A stretch of 64,000 bases of DNA, taken from contig NZ_LFME01000018.1 in assembly GCF_001043115.1 (NCBI RefSeq), positions 1 to 64,000 on the forward strand, in the 5' to 3' direction. The position numbers were made by a program, and so were the translations under genes. This DNA is from Xanthomonas sp. NCPPB 1128 (GTDB taxonomy: Bacteria > Pseudomonadota > Gammaproteobacteria > Xanthomonadales > Xanthomonadaceae). This document shows, one piece after another, positions 26,473 to 34,735 of the stretch. The notes under the pieces were generated by a model that worked only from the letters and a program-made list of their open reading frames with translations, had not been told where the DNA came from and searched no databases. Numbering within the stretch: position 1 is the first letter of the stretch; the number at the start of each line of letters is the position of its first letter.

Positions 26473-28149
26473 TCAGCGGCGCCGGTTCGACGGCACGAAC
26501 TTGTACAGCTTGTTGACGCCGGTGCCGAAGTTGAAGCGGCTGTAGCCGGCGCCCCAGTACACCGCACCATCGACGATCGCCGGTGCGCTGGACACCGAGC
26601 CGCCGGCGTCGAAGCTCCACAGCGTGGCGCCGGTCTTGGCATCGAGCACGGTCATCGCGCCGGACATCGAGCCGGCATAGACCAGGCCTGGCGACGAGGC
26701 CAGCGGGCCTCGGCCGCCGGCGCCGAACGCGGTCTGCACCGGGTCGGTACCCGGCACCTTGACCTGCCAGAGGATCTTGCCGCTGATCGCATCCAGCGCG
26801 GCCCAGGAGCCGGCGTTCCAGGTTTCGGTGTTGCCCGGCGCCAGCGTGTACGGCTTATGCTCGTTGTTGTTGATGGCCACGTACACGCGCGCGGAGAACG
26901 GATCCACCGACGAACCCCATTCGATGCCGCCGGCGGTACCGCCCGGGCCGACCTGGGTCGACCACACGGTCTGCCCGGTGTCGGCATCGAACGCCCAGTA
27001 GACGCCACTCTTCTGGCCGGCGCCGACCAGCGCCTGCGGCTTGCCGTTGCGGATCGCCGTGAACAGGTTGGCGCCGCCGCCGCTGAAGTCGTAGTCCGGG
27101 CCCTGCGGGTCCTGGCACAGGCCGTTGGTCGGCGCGACCAGGCACGACAGCGACCAGGCGTCGGCGCCCTGCAGGCGGCGCGTCCACACCGGCTTGCCGC
27201 TGCGCATGTCCAGCGCCAGTACCGAATCGACGTAGTTGTCCGGCGCCATGCAGGCCAGTTGCGCGGTCTTGTCGCCGTTGGCGTTCTTGACGCAGCTGGC
27301 CACCTCGGTCGGCACCGAGTAGTTGTTGCCGGTGGTGGCGTAGACGCGCTGGCGCAGCGGATCGATCGCCAGCGTGCCCCACACCGACGCACCGGTGTAG
27401 CCCTCCGGCGTGGTGCGGAAGCTCCACAGCAGCTTGCCGGTCTTCAGGTCCAGCGCGGCGACGCTGCCACGGAAGGAGTACTTGTAGCCCGGCGTCAGGC
27501 CGCCCCAGTCGCCGGAGGACACGCCGACGTACACGCGGTCGCCGTAGATCACCGGCGAGGCGGTGATGCGCGCCTGTGGGTTGGACTCGACCAGGGTCTT
27601 CCACAACAGCTTGCCGGTGGCCTTGTCGATCGCCAGCACGGTGCCGCTGGCCTGGTCGCCGACCAGCACGCTGTCGCGCGCGATCGCCGGGCTGTTGCGC
27701 GACAGCGAACCGGCGATGCCGGTGTAGTCGGCCAGCTTCACCTGCCACACCGCCTTGCCCAGGTCGGTGTCGATGCGATAGAGCTGGCCGCCCCAGTCCG
27801 GCACGTACAGCGCCGTGCCCTGCACGGTCGGCGTGGCCGAGACGTCGCCTTGCGTGGTGAAGGTCCACGCGGTCTTCAGGCGCGCGGCGTTGAACGGGGT
27901 GATCTGCCATTCGCCAGGCGCGAAGCGGGTGTTGAGGAAGCCGCCGCCGGCGCTGTCCCAGAGGCTGTGCGTGGCGAACGGCGTGCCGCCGGAGAAGGTG
28001 CTGCGCCATTGCGCGCTTGCGGCGCTGCTGTCGGTCGTCGCCGCTGCGGTGCCTGCGGACTGCGCCATCGCCATTGCGCTGAACATCAAGCCGGGAATCA
28101 ACGCCAGCCGCAGGCGGGAGTGGTTCTGGTGTGCATCACGCGTTTTCAT
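26473..28149 (-). CDS. Periplasmic PQQ-type beta-propeller protein (quinoprotein-like)
   Basis: 558 aa. Signal peptide, then repeated blade motifs of the PQQ/BamB superfamily: ALYVPDWGGQLYRIDTDLGK, VLAIDKATGKLLWKT, VAALDLKTGKLLWSF, VLALDMRSGKPVWTRR, YWAFDADTGQTVWSTQ and TVLDAKTGATLWSFDAGG. This makes about eight blades. Two close relatives are polyvinyl-alcohol dehydrogenase-type quinoproteins and BamB; length and blade wording favour the former, but the cytochrome c module is absent. It may bind PQQ and oxidise alcohols in the periplasm. The start at 28149 has AAGGAC upstream. A stem-loop at 26415-26442 lies just beyond the stop codon. Confidence 0.82.
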   Translation of the reverse strand: MKTRDAHQNHSRLRLALIPGLMFSAMAMAQSAGTAAATTDSSAASAQWRSTFSGGTPFATHSLWDSAGGGFLNTRFAPGEWQITPFNAARLKTAWTFTTQGDVSATPTVQGTALYVPDWGGQLYRIDTDLGKAVWQVKLADYTGIAGSLSRNSPAIARDSVLVGDQASGTVLAIDKATGKLLWKTLVESNPQARITASPVIYGDRVYVGVSSGDWGGLTPGYKYSFRGSVAALDLKTGKLLWSFRTTPEGYTGASVWGTLAIDPLRQRVYATTGNNYSVPTEVASCVKNANGDKTAQLACMAPDNYVDSVLALDMRSGKPVWTRRLQGADAWSLSCLVAPTNGLCQDPQGPDYDFSGGGANLFTAIRNGKPQALVGAGQKSGVYWAFDADTGQTVWSTQVGPGGTAGGIEWGSSVDPFSARVYVAINNNEHKPYTLAPGNTETWNAGSWAALDAISGKILWQVKVPGTDPVQTAFGAGGRGPLASSPGLVYAGSMSGAMTVLDAKTGATLWSFDAGGSVSSAPAIVDGAVYWGAGYSRFNFGTGVNKLYKFVPSNRRR

Positions 28150-28578
28150 GGATGTCCTTCGGGCTTGGGTGAGGATCCCCCCGTCACGTCCGCGGCCATC
28201 CTAGAAGTGGAAATCCTTGTGTGTCATGTACTTACGAAAAAGTTAGGGCGTTCGCAAAAGGTTGCGGCGATAGCAAGAAACGATGGCGGTGGCATCGCCC
28301 GGTCATCGTGCCGGCATGTGCGTGACGCACGCCGAGGGTTGCTGCGATCGCCGTCGCAGCAGTGTGTTGCTGCGCATCCAGCGGGTGCTGCGACGCATGC
28401 CTCGCTGGCGCCTAGCGATATGCGGGATCGATGCTGCGCGCAGGATCCGTGGCGTGAGCGCTGGCTGAATCGCGATGCGAAGCAGGCGATGTCGGCACCG
28501 CTCCGGCGACGCCGCATGGGCGACGCGAGCGGTTGGTTACACTGTGCGATCACCGTTGTCCGCACAAGGAATGCCTCG
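28150..28578. other. Divergent promoter region, no gene recognised
   Basis: About 430 bases between the divergently transcribed beta-propeller and SGNH hydrolase genes. It should carry both promoters. An AT-richer patch (about 28215-28260) precedes the beta-propeller gene. No hairpin, repeat or protein-like ORF is evident. Confidence 0.45.
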
Positions 28579-29385
28579 ATGAACTGTCCCTCGCTGTTGT
28601 CCCTCGCCATCGCACTGTGCGCCACTGCCGCCGGCGCCGCGCAGGCGGCGACGCCCGCGTCCACCGCGGCGCTGGAGGGCAAGGTCGATGCGCTGTACAC
28701 GCGGGCGCCGGACACGCTCAAGCCCGACGAAGTGAAGGCCATGCAGCAGCGCCTGCTGGACTGGGCGCAATTGCAGCGCTATCGCGCCGACAACGCGTCG
28801 CTGCCGGCACCGACTGCGGACGCACCGCGCGTGGTGTTCTACGGCGACTCCATCACCGATGCCTGGGGCCGTCGCGAAGGCACCACGTTCTTCCCCGGCA
28901 AGTCGGCCTACGTCAACCGCGGCATTTCCGGGCAGACCACCGCGCAGATGCTGGTGCGCTTTCGCCAGGACGTGATCGAGCTGAAGCCGGCGGTGGTGGT
29001 GATCCTGGCCGGCACCAACGATCTGGCCGGCAACACCGGCCTGTCCACGCTGGAGATGATCGAGGACAACCTGCGTTCGATGACCGAGCTGGCCCAGGCC
29101 CACCACATCAAGGTGGTGCTGGCCTCGGTGCTGCCGGTCACCGACTATCCGTGGCGCCCGGGCCTGCAACCGGCGCAGAAGGTGCGTGCGCTCAATGCCT
29201 GGATGCAGCAGTACGCGCAGCAGCACGACGCGGTGTACCTGGACTACTACAGCAAGCTGAGCAACCGCGATGGCGGCATGGACAAGACCGTGGCCATCGA
29301 TGGCGTGCACCCCAACAACGCCGGCTATGCGGTGATGGCGCCACTGGCCGAGCAGGCGATCCAACGCGCGCTGGCAAAGCCCTGA
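28579..29385 (+). CDS. Secreted SGNH/GDSL-family hydrolase
   Basis: 268 aa from the ATG at 28579, preceded by AAGGA; the frame is open far upstream but only this part is a gene. After a signal peptide (LLSLAIALCATAAGAAQAA) comes a complete SGNH domain: block I VVFYGDSIT with the nucleophile Ser, a Gly in NRGISGQTT, block III GTNDLAG with Asn, and block V DGVHPN with catalytic Asp and His. It resembles acetylhydrolases and rhamnogalacturonan/xylan acetylesterases. It probably removes acetyl groups from a carbohydrate in the periplasm or outside; the substrate is inferred only. Confidence 0.9.
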   Translation: MNCPSLLSLAIALCATAAGAAQAATPASTAALEGKVDALYTRAPDTLKPDEVKAMQQRLLDWAQLQRYRADNASLPAPTADAPRVVFYGDSITDAWGRREGTTFFPGKSAYVNRGISGQTTAQMLVRFRQDVIELKPAVVVILAGTNDLAGNTGLSTLEMIEDNLRSMTELAQAHHIKVVLASVLPVTDYPWRPGLQPAQKVRALNAWMQQYAQQHDAVYLDYYSKLSNRDGGMDKTVAIDGVHPNNAGYAVMAPLAEQAIQRALAKP

Positions 29386-29404
29386 GTCACCGCGCGCACT
29401 CTAG

Positions 29405-29441
29405 CCCCTCTCCCCCCGGGAGAGGGGTTGGGGTGAGGGTA
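29405..29441. repeat. Dispersed hairpin repeat (CCCCTCTCCC type)
   Basis: A 10-bp perfect stem, CCCCTCTCCC and GGGAGAGGGG, with a CCC loop is followed by TTGGGGTGAGGGTACGG. The same module occurs in the elements at 49175, 49441 and 61056. It lies 20 bases after the SGNH hydrolase gene and could help terminate transcription, though there is no U-tract. Confidence 0.8.
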
Positions 29442-29479
29442 CGGCTGCCGGTAAAGATTGTCGTCGAGCGCTCGCAACC

Positions 29480-30190
29480 TCAGAACCGCTCGCCGCTCGG
29501 CAGATAACGCCACTCGCCCGGCGCCAGCTTGCCCAGTGGGATCCGACCGATGCGCAGGCGGCGCAGGCCGATCGCCTCCAGTCCCACCTCGGCGCACATG
29601 GCCTGCAACTGGCCGGGCTGCACATGCTTGATCGCAAAGCGCAGGCGGTCCTCGTTCTGCCAACTGACCTTGCACGGCGGCAGGCTGCGCTGCTGGTAGA
29701 CCAGGCCATGCGCCAGCCGCAGCATGCCGTAGGGGCGCAATTCGCCGCGCACTTCGACCACGAATTCCTGTTCGATCGCACTCGCGTCCTCGGTCAGGCG
29801 GCGCAGCACGCGGCCGTCCTGACTCAGCACCAGCAGGCCGCTGGCCGCCGGCTCCAACGGCAGCGGCGCGTTCAGACGCAGGAAGTGGCGTTTCAGGACG
29901 CGCACCTCGCTCGTGTCCAGGGCGCTGCGCGTGTCCGGCCTGACCAGCGCCAGCGTCGCGTCGAGCTCCAGGCCGGCCGGCTTGTGCAGCAGCAGGGTGG
30001 CCGGTTCGACCGCGCCCAGTTCCGCGTCGGCGGCCAGGGTCACCTGCTGCGTGGTCACCGCGGCTTGCGGCTCCTCGACCACCACGCCGTCCACGCTGAC
30101 CCAGCCGCCCTCGATGTATTGCTGCGCTTCGCTGCGCGAGCACGGCAGCATGGCGGCCACGTATTTGTCGAGGCGGGTGGGGGCGGACAT
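29480..30190 (-). CDS. RsuA/RluF-type pseudouridine synthase homologue with altered active site
   Basis: 236 aa. An N-terminal S4 RNA-binding domain (TRLDKYVAAMLPCSRSEAQQ) is followed by the synthase domain (LLLHKPAGLELD). At the active-site loop, where the family has R-L-D followed by S/T-G-L-L, this protein reads LPLEPAASGLLVLSQDG, so the catalytic Asp is Glu113 and the preceding Arg is missing. The rest of the fold is present (EQEFVVEVRG, LRRLRIGRIPLGKLAPGEWR). It may be a weakly active or RNA-binding-only paralogue of a 23S/16S rRNA pseudouridine synthase. Confidence 0.85.
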   Translation of the reverse strand: MSAPTRLDKYVAAMLPCSRSEAQQYIEGGWVSVDGVVVEEPQAAVTTQQVTLAADAELGAVEPATLLLHKPAGLELDATLALVRPDTRSALDTSEVRVLKRHFLRLNAPLPLEPAASGLLVLSQDGRVLRRLTEDASAIEQEFVVEVRGELRPYGMLRLAHGLVYQQRSLPPCKVSWQNEDRLRFAIKHVQPGQLQAMCAEVGLEAIGLRRLRIGRIPLGKLAPGEWRYLPSGERF

Positions 30191-30261
30191 CGAAACGCTC
30201 GGCGATCAGGGCAGCGCAGTGTACGTGCTGCTGCCGCTGCGCTGCCACGCGCGGCGCCGCC

Positions 30262-30768
30262 TCAGCGGTCGGCGCCGCCGACCAGCTCCAACTGCGTCAG
30301 GTACAGGCGCAGGTCGAATTCCAGCCGGTGGTAGTCCGGCACCATGTGCGCGCACAGCTGGTAGAAGGCCTTGTTGTGCGCGCTTTCCTTCAGGTGCGCC
30401 AGTTCGTGGGCGACGATCATCGGCAGGAACGCCGCCGGCGCATCGCGGAACACGCCGGCGATGCGGATCTCGCGGCTGGCCTTGAGCTTGCCGCCCTGCA
30501 CCCGCGACACCGTGGTGTGGGTGCCCAGCGCGTGCTTCACCGCCTGCAGGCGGTTGTCGTAGATAACCTTGTGCAGCGGCTCGGCGCTGCGCATGCAGCG
30601 GTCCTTCAGCGCCTGCGTGTAGTCGTACAGCTGGCGATCGGTGCGCACCGCATTGGCCTCGGGGTAGCGGCTGCGCAGCCAGTCGCCCAGGCGCTGGCGC
30701 GCGATCAACTCACGCACCTGGTCCAGGACCTGGGGCGGGTAGCCGACGAGATAGCGCAGAGTGTCCAT
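30262..30768 (-). CDS. YgjP/SprT-like M48-type metallopeptidase
   Basis: 168 aa. The zinc motif HELAHLKESAHNKAF has His121, Glu122, His125 and a downstream His131, in the arrangement of YgjP-like (DUF45) metallopeptidases. The N-terminal half is a helical or beta scaffold without further motifs. There is no signal peptide, so the enzyme is cytoplasmic. Relatives include UTP-pyrophosphatase-associated YgjP and SprT. Its substrate is unknown. Confidence 0.85.
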   Translation of the reverse strand: MDTLRYLVGYPPQVLDQVRELIARQRLGDWLRSRYPEANAVRTDRQLYDYTQALKDRCMRSAEPLHKVIYDNRLQAVKHALGTHTTVSRVQGGKLKASREIRIAGVFRDAPAAFLPMIVAHELAHLKESAHNKAFYQLCAHMVPDYHRLEFDLRLYLTQLELVGGADR

Positions 30769-30883
30769 GCCGCTACCTTAGCGTGCCACGCGGCGTGGCA
30801 CCCGCCGTGGGCGGCCTTCGCGGGCGTGCGCCGGCGCTGCGGGTATCATGCGCCTCCCGATTCCGAGTCCGTGGACGCTTCCG

Positions 30884-31417
30884 ATGCGCAATCCCCTGCA
30901 GGAGCAATTGCTCAAGGCCGGCCTGGTGAAGAAGAGCCAGGTGGCGCAGGTCGCGCGCGAGCAGGCCAAGGCGCGCCAGCGCAAGACCCCGCCGCCGCCC
31001 AGCGCCGAGCAGATCGAGAGCGAGCGGCTGCGGCAGGAGAGGGTGGAGCGCGACCGGGCGCTGTCCGCCGAGCGCAACGCGCAGGCCCGCGCGCAGGAGC
31101 AGCGTGTGCAGGCACGGCAACTGGTCGAGAGCCACAAGCTCAAGGCCGACGGCGAGATCGACTACCACTTCACCGACGCCGGCAAGATCCAGCGGCTGCG
31201 GGTAGATGCGGCTTTGCGCGCGCACCTGATCGCCGGCAGCGTGGTGATCGCGCGGCTGGATGCCGGCTACGTGCCGGTGCCGCGTGCGGTGGTGGAAAAG
31301 ATTGTCGCGCGTGACCCGGCGACCATCGTGTTCGATGCGCTGGCGGCAGCGCCGGCCAGCGGCGAGGACGATCCGTACTACAGCCAGTTCCAGGTGCCGG
31401 ACGATCTGATCTGGTGA
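30884..31417 (+). CDS. DUF2058 family protein (YaiL-like)
   Basis: 177 aa from the ATG at 30884. The N-terminal third is basic and coiled (LLKAGLVKKSQVAQVAREQA, then charged Lys/Arg/Glu runs). The C-terminal domain holds IDYHFTDAGKIQRLRVD and ends in DPYYSQFQVPDDLIW. This pattern is the YaiL/DUF2058 family, thought to be nucleoid or nucleic-acid associated, with no defined role. Confidence 0.88.
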   Translation: MRNPLQEQLLKAGLVKKSQVAQVAREQAKARQRKTPPPPSAEQIESERLRQERVERDRALSAERNAQARAQEQRVQARQLVESHKLKADGEIDYHFTDAGKIQRLRVDAALRAHLIAGSVVIARLDAGYVPVPRAVVEKIVARDPATIVFDALAAAPASGEDDPYYSQFQVPDDLIW

Positions 31418-31532
31418 GGTCTGGCGCGCCGAGTGGCGCGCCATGAACGTCTTGGAAAGGTGAAGCCGGCGTGCATTGCATTCGCCGGTGCTGGCCGCAT
31501 CATCCAGGCAAGGCAACAGTGCGGAGACGACC

Positions 31533-31799
31533 ATGGCCACTGGGTGGGCAGGCGACGGCGCGGTGCAGGACCAGATCGATGCGACCGTGGAAGATGCGAT
31601 CAAGCGGGCGCGCAGCCAGTTGCCGCAGGGCCCGGGATTGAGCCACTGCGAAGATTGCGATGCGCCGATCCCCGAAGCGCGGCGCAAGGCGGTGCCGGGC
31701 GTACGTCTGTGCGTGGCCTGCCAGGAGGCGCAGGACCGCGCGCAACACGAGCACAGCGGCTACAACCGCCGCGGCAGCAAGGACAGCCAGCTGCGCTGA
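31533..31799 (+). CDS. DksA/TraR-type C4 zinc finger protein
   Basis: 88 aa from the ATG at 31533 (GGAGA upstream). Short DksA-like protein with a C4 finger, CEDC (about 46-49) and CVAC (about 67-70), preceded by a helical segment with RARSQLPQG. The coiled-coil that lets full DksA enter the RNA polymerase secondary channel is mostly absent, so this is of the short TraR/YbiI class, which may still bind polymerase. Confidence 0.88.
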   Translation: MATGWAGDGAVQDQIDATVEDAIKRARSQLPQGPGLSHCEDCDAPIPEARRKAVPGVRLCVACQEAQDRAQHEHSGYNRRGSKDSQLR

Positions 31800-31802
31800 G
31801 GC

Positions 31803-32066
31803 TCAGCCGGCGCGATCGGTATCCAGCGCTGGCTTTGCGTGCAGCGCGATGTTGAGCTGATCGACCACGATCGCCCAGTCGGCGTCTTCCAGGCGTTCCT
31901 CGCGCAGCAGCTGCGCCTGCGCCGGGGTCCAGAACGGTGCTTCTTCCAGGCGCATGGCATCGGGCAGTGGCGCGTGCCGGGCGATGAACTGGCGGATCTC
32001 GCTTTCGCTGTTGGGCAGGCCGAGCTGGGCGAAGAGATCGGCGAACGGGGGAATGACGGGTTCCAT
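31803..32066 (-). CDS. DUF2789 family protein
   Basis: 87 aa from the ATG at 32066. Contains PPFADLFAQLGLPNSESEI and ADWAIVVDQLN, the signature of DUF2789, a small acidic helical family of proteobacteria with a solved but functionally blank fold. Its stop lies 4 bases from that of the convergent zinc-finger gene. Confidence 0.85.
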   Translation of the reverse strand: MEPVIPPFADLFAQLGLPNSESEIRQFIARHAPLPDAMRLEEAPFWTPAQAQLLREERLEDADWAIVVDQLNIALHAKPALDTDRAG

Positions 32067-32175
32067 GCAGTACCTGGTCGGGAAGAGAGGAGTGCCGCAC
32101 GAGGCGGCTGGCGTCGACCATAGCGGCTGCGCCATGTGCATGGCGTCAGCATCGGCGTGGGACGCGTGGCGGCGA

Positions 32176-32754
32176 TCAACCCAGTCCGGATGGAACCGGA
32201 TGACCGCGCCAGCGGCGCGTGCTGCGCTGGAAGAACAGGCTGTTGGGGATCTGCAGCACGCTCCCGCCGTCGCCGTCGCGTTCCTCGCGCAGCGTGGTGT
32301 AGATCAGGTTGATGTCGATCACCTGGCCCTTCAGACCGGGTTTCTCGCCATTCTCCAGCAGCTCGATGTGGTCGTGCAGACGGAACGGACGCGTGGTGAA
32401 GATCAGCAGCGTGCAGAAGATGTTGGACAACACGCTCCAGGCGGCGAAGAACGCCACCGCCGCGACCGCGGCGAAGCCGGTGAAGGCGGTCCACAGCACC
32501 GTGCCGGACACGCCGAAGCGGTCCAGGATCAGTAGCAGCGCCGCGGCGTAGATCACGAAGCCGCTGCCGCGGCGCGCCATCAGCACCAGTTCCGGCGGCA
32601 GCGCATGGTGCTCGCCCAGGCGCCGGATCAGCCGCCGCAGCAAGGTCCGCAGCAGCCACGCGCCAAGCACGATCAGCACGATCTGCGCGCCGGGCACGAT
32701 CACGTCGAGCCAGCGGTGCGTCCATGGCGGCAGCAGGGTATGGAGCGGGGGCAT
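32176..32754 (-). CDS. Short MscS-family mechanosensitive channel
   Basis: 192 aa from the ATG at 32754. Two membrane helices precede the MscS core: the pore helix region (TAFTGFAAVAAVAFFAAWSV) and the beta domain (FRLHDHIELLENGEKPGLKG, INLIYTTLREERDGDGG), ending at IPNSLFFQRSTRRW. Compared with E. coli MscS (about 286 aa) the C-terminal alpha/beta cage is missing. This short form is a known variant. It would act in the inner membrane as a low-threshold osmotic valve, with gating uncertain. Confidence 0.85.
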   Translation of the reverse strand: MPPLHTLLPPWTHRWLDVIVPGAQIVLIVLGAWLLRTLLRRLIRRLGEHHALPPELVLMARRGSGFVIYAAALLLILDRFGVSGTVLWTAFTGFAAVAAVAFFAAWSVLSNIFCTLLIFTTRPFRLHDHIELLENGEKPGLKGQVIDINLIYTTLREERDGDGGSVLQIPNSLFFQRSTRRWRGHPVPSGLG

Positions 32755-32848
32755 CGCACATCGGAAAACGCAGGGGGAATGCGATGGTCGCAAGCGTGGC
32801 GGCCGTGGGCAAGTCGCGCTGATGCCGCGCGCTGCGGCAGCACATCGC

Positions 32849-33643
32849 TCAGCCGGCGTGCTCCAGCGCGTCCCACTGCGCCTCGGTGATCTCCGGCAGC
32901 GCCTCCAGCGCCGGCCTGGCGAACAGATAGCCCTGGTAGAGATCGATGCCCAGCGCGCGCAGTGCGCGGTACTCGGCGGGCGTCTCCACGCCCTCGGCGA
33001 GGATGCGGCAGCCCAGTGGCGCGGCCATCGCGACGATGCCGCCGACGATGTGGCGGCGCGCGGCGCTGCCGTCGATGCCGCGGATCAGTGCCATGTCCAG
33101 CTTGATCAGGTGCGGCTGGAAATCGGCGAGCAGGTTCAGGCCGGAGTGGCCGGCGCCGAAGTCGTCGATCGCGGTGAGGAAGCCGCGCTGCGCGTAGTCG
33201 CGCAGGATGCGCACGACCTTGGGCAGGTCGGCTATGCGTTCGGATTCGCTCAACTCGAAGATCAGGTCGCCGGTGGGCACACCGAAGTGCTCGGCCGCCC
33301 TCAGGGTCAGGCGGATGCAGGTCGCCGGCTCGTACACCGCATTGGGAATGAAGTTGATCGACAGGCGCGTACGCAGGTCCAGGCGCGCGGCGGTGGCGAT
33401 CGCCTGCACCCGGCAGGTCTGGTCGAAGCGATACAACTGCTGCGGGCGTACCCGCGCCAGCACCGCCGCGGCGCCGCTGCCGTCCTCGCCGCGCACCAGC
33501 GCTTCGTAGGCGTAGATCGAGCGGGTGGCCGCATCGACGATCGGCTGGAACGCCATGCGCACGGCGAAATCCAGCGGCTCGCCATCGCGACAGTTGCCGC
33601 AGGCGGGCTGGCCGAGTTCGGCGGACAGGGAGCGCAGGAGCAT
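32849..33643 (-). CDS. EAL-domain c-di-GMP phosphodiesterase
   Basis: 264 aa, a stand-alone EAL domain. Catalytic residues are present: EALVRG, Asn in NFIPNAV, Glu in FELSES, the Asp pair in IDDFGAGHS, Lys in LIKLD, and EGVET, followed by QGYLFARP. Hydrolysis of c-di-GMP to pGpG is therefore predicted. The first 25 residues hold CGNC and could bind a metal. It is probably cytoplasmic. Together with the GGDEF protein at 1061-2770 it belongs to the c-di-GMP network, though the genes are 30 kb apart. Confidence 0.93.
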   Translation of the reverse strand: MLLRSLSAELGQPACGNCRDGEPLDFAVRMAFQPIVDAATRSIYAYEALVRGEDGSGAAAVLARVRPQQLYRFDQTCRVQAIATAARLDLRTRLSINFIPNAVYEPATCIRLTLRAAEHFGVPTGDLIFELSESERIADLPKVVRILRDYAQRGFLTAIDDFGAGHSGLNLLADFQPHLIKLDMALIRGIDGSAARRHIVGGIVAMAAPLGCRILAEGVETPAEYRALRALGIDLYQGYLFARPALEALPEITEAQWDALEHAG

Positions 33644-33864
33644 GCCGAGGCGAGACCGTGGACGAGATCGCAGTATGCGCTTTCGCCGTGAAGACGGTGC
33701 CGTGCTTCCGGGCCGGCGCTGGCATCCCGGGGACGCCGTAATGGGTGTGGTCGGTGCGGCGGCCCGAAACGCCGACGTTGCGCCCGGCGCCGCGTCGTCG
33801 CAGGGCGCGCGTGGTTGCGTGCCGCGGGCGCCCGCGCTGGCCGCGCGGGAAGCCGCGGTGGGCG

Positions 33865-34065
33865 TCAGCCCGCGTCGGCGACGTCGACCTTTTTCAGCAC
33901 GCGGGTGGTGCCGAGTACCTCGACGCGGCCGCCGGCCTGGTGGAAGGCGGCCAGGTCGGCCTCGATGCGCTCGCGGCTGAGGCCCTTTTGCGCCTTGTCG
34001 GCGGCGCTGGCGCCGCGTGCGTTCCTGGCGTTGGGCGAAGCGGTGTTGCCGGTGGGTCGTGCCAT
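33865..34065 (-). CDS. Small conserved protein of unknown function
   Basis: 66 aa. The N-terminal half is disordered (Thr, Ala, Asn, Arg-rich); the C-terminal half has LSRERIEADLAAFHQAGGRV followed by EVLGTTRVLKK. This short helix plus strand pattern occurs in several gammaproteobacterial small proteins that I recognise only as conserved hypotheticals. It ends 17 bases upstream of the next minus-strand gene's neighbour and sits in a run of minus-strand genes. Confidence 0.65.
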   Translation of the reverse strand: MARPTGNTASPNARNARGASAADKAQKGLSRERIEADLAAFHQAGGRVEVLGTTRVLKKVDVADAG

Positions 34066-34081
34066 GCTGGAACTCCTGCAG

Positions 34082-34408
34082 TCAGTACATCGTCAGGGGA
34101 ATGCCACGGGTCAGTTGCTCGTGGTGGGTGCGGCGGATCTCGCGGCAGTACGGGCCGGCCATCGCGAACTTGCGGCAGACCGCCGGGCGCTGCGCATAGA
34201 TCGAACAGCACATGCGTGCGCCGTCCACCGCCACGCACCAGCCGTCCTCGTCGCGCGCCATCACGTGCAGGCCCTCGCGGGTGTACTCGGTGAGATGTTC
34301 GGGGACGTGGTCGTCCGGCATCACCAGCACGGTCAGGCGGCAGCAGATCGCGTCGCAACGGTCGCAGGCGATGCCTGGGTCGGCCGTTTCCCGCGTGGTC
34401 TCGCTCAT
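34082..34408 (-). CDS. YkgJ-family cysteine-cluster protein
   Basis: 108 aa with eight cysteines: CDRCDAICCR near the N-terminus and WCVAVDGARMCCSIYAQRPA followed by VCRKF and YCRE. This is the CxxCxxCC/CxIYxxRPxxC pattern of the YkgJ/Fe-S or zinc cluster family (UPF0153). It probably coordinates a metal cluster. The function is unknown. Confidence 0.88.
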   Translation of the reverse strand: MSETTRETADPGIACDRCDAICCRLTVLVMPDDHVPEHLTEYTREGLHVMARDEDGWCVAVDGARMCCSIYAQRPAVCRKFAMAGPYCREIRRTHHEQLTRGIPLTMY

Positions 34409-34735
34409 GCGTCGCTACCGCGATCGCGACCTGTCGGCCGGCACGGCAACTGAAGCGGCGACGCCAGGCGCTCGAGCTGGAGCGTGGCAGGGGCGGGGGA
34501 CATGGCGCTCCGAAGGAGCCGGCCTGTAGCAGGACGGAGGTTGGCGCGAGAAGGAAGCGAGTCGGGCGCCAGGAACGGCCGGACGAGACGCGCGTAGCGA
34601 CGTGACGCTGAAGCGTGCACCCATGCTACGCCAGTCGCGCGCCCGCTGCATGAACAATGCTGGCCGCAGGCGCTGCGCCGGCCTGGAGCGGCCAGGCGGG
34701 TGCGTGGCACCGGCGCCTGGGCTGCCCGTGCTGCG
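34409..34735. other. Intergenic region with no supported gene
   Basis: About 325 bases upstream of the YkgJ gene. Frames on the minus strand are open but Arg/Ala-rich and featureless. No repeat, hairpin or RNA gene recognised. Confidence 0.45.

Noticed and set aside
26329-28578. The long in-frame extension upstream of the SGNH hydrolase
   Set aside because: Only codons from 28579 on are protein-like and preceded by a ribosome site and signal peptide. The rest runs antisense to the beta-propeller gene.
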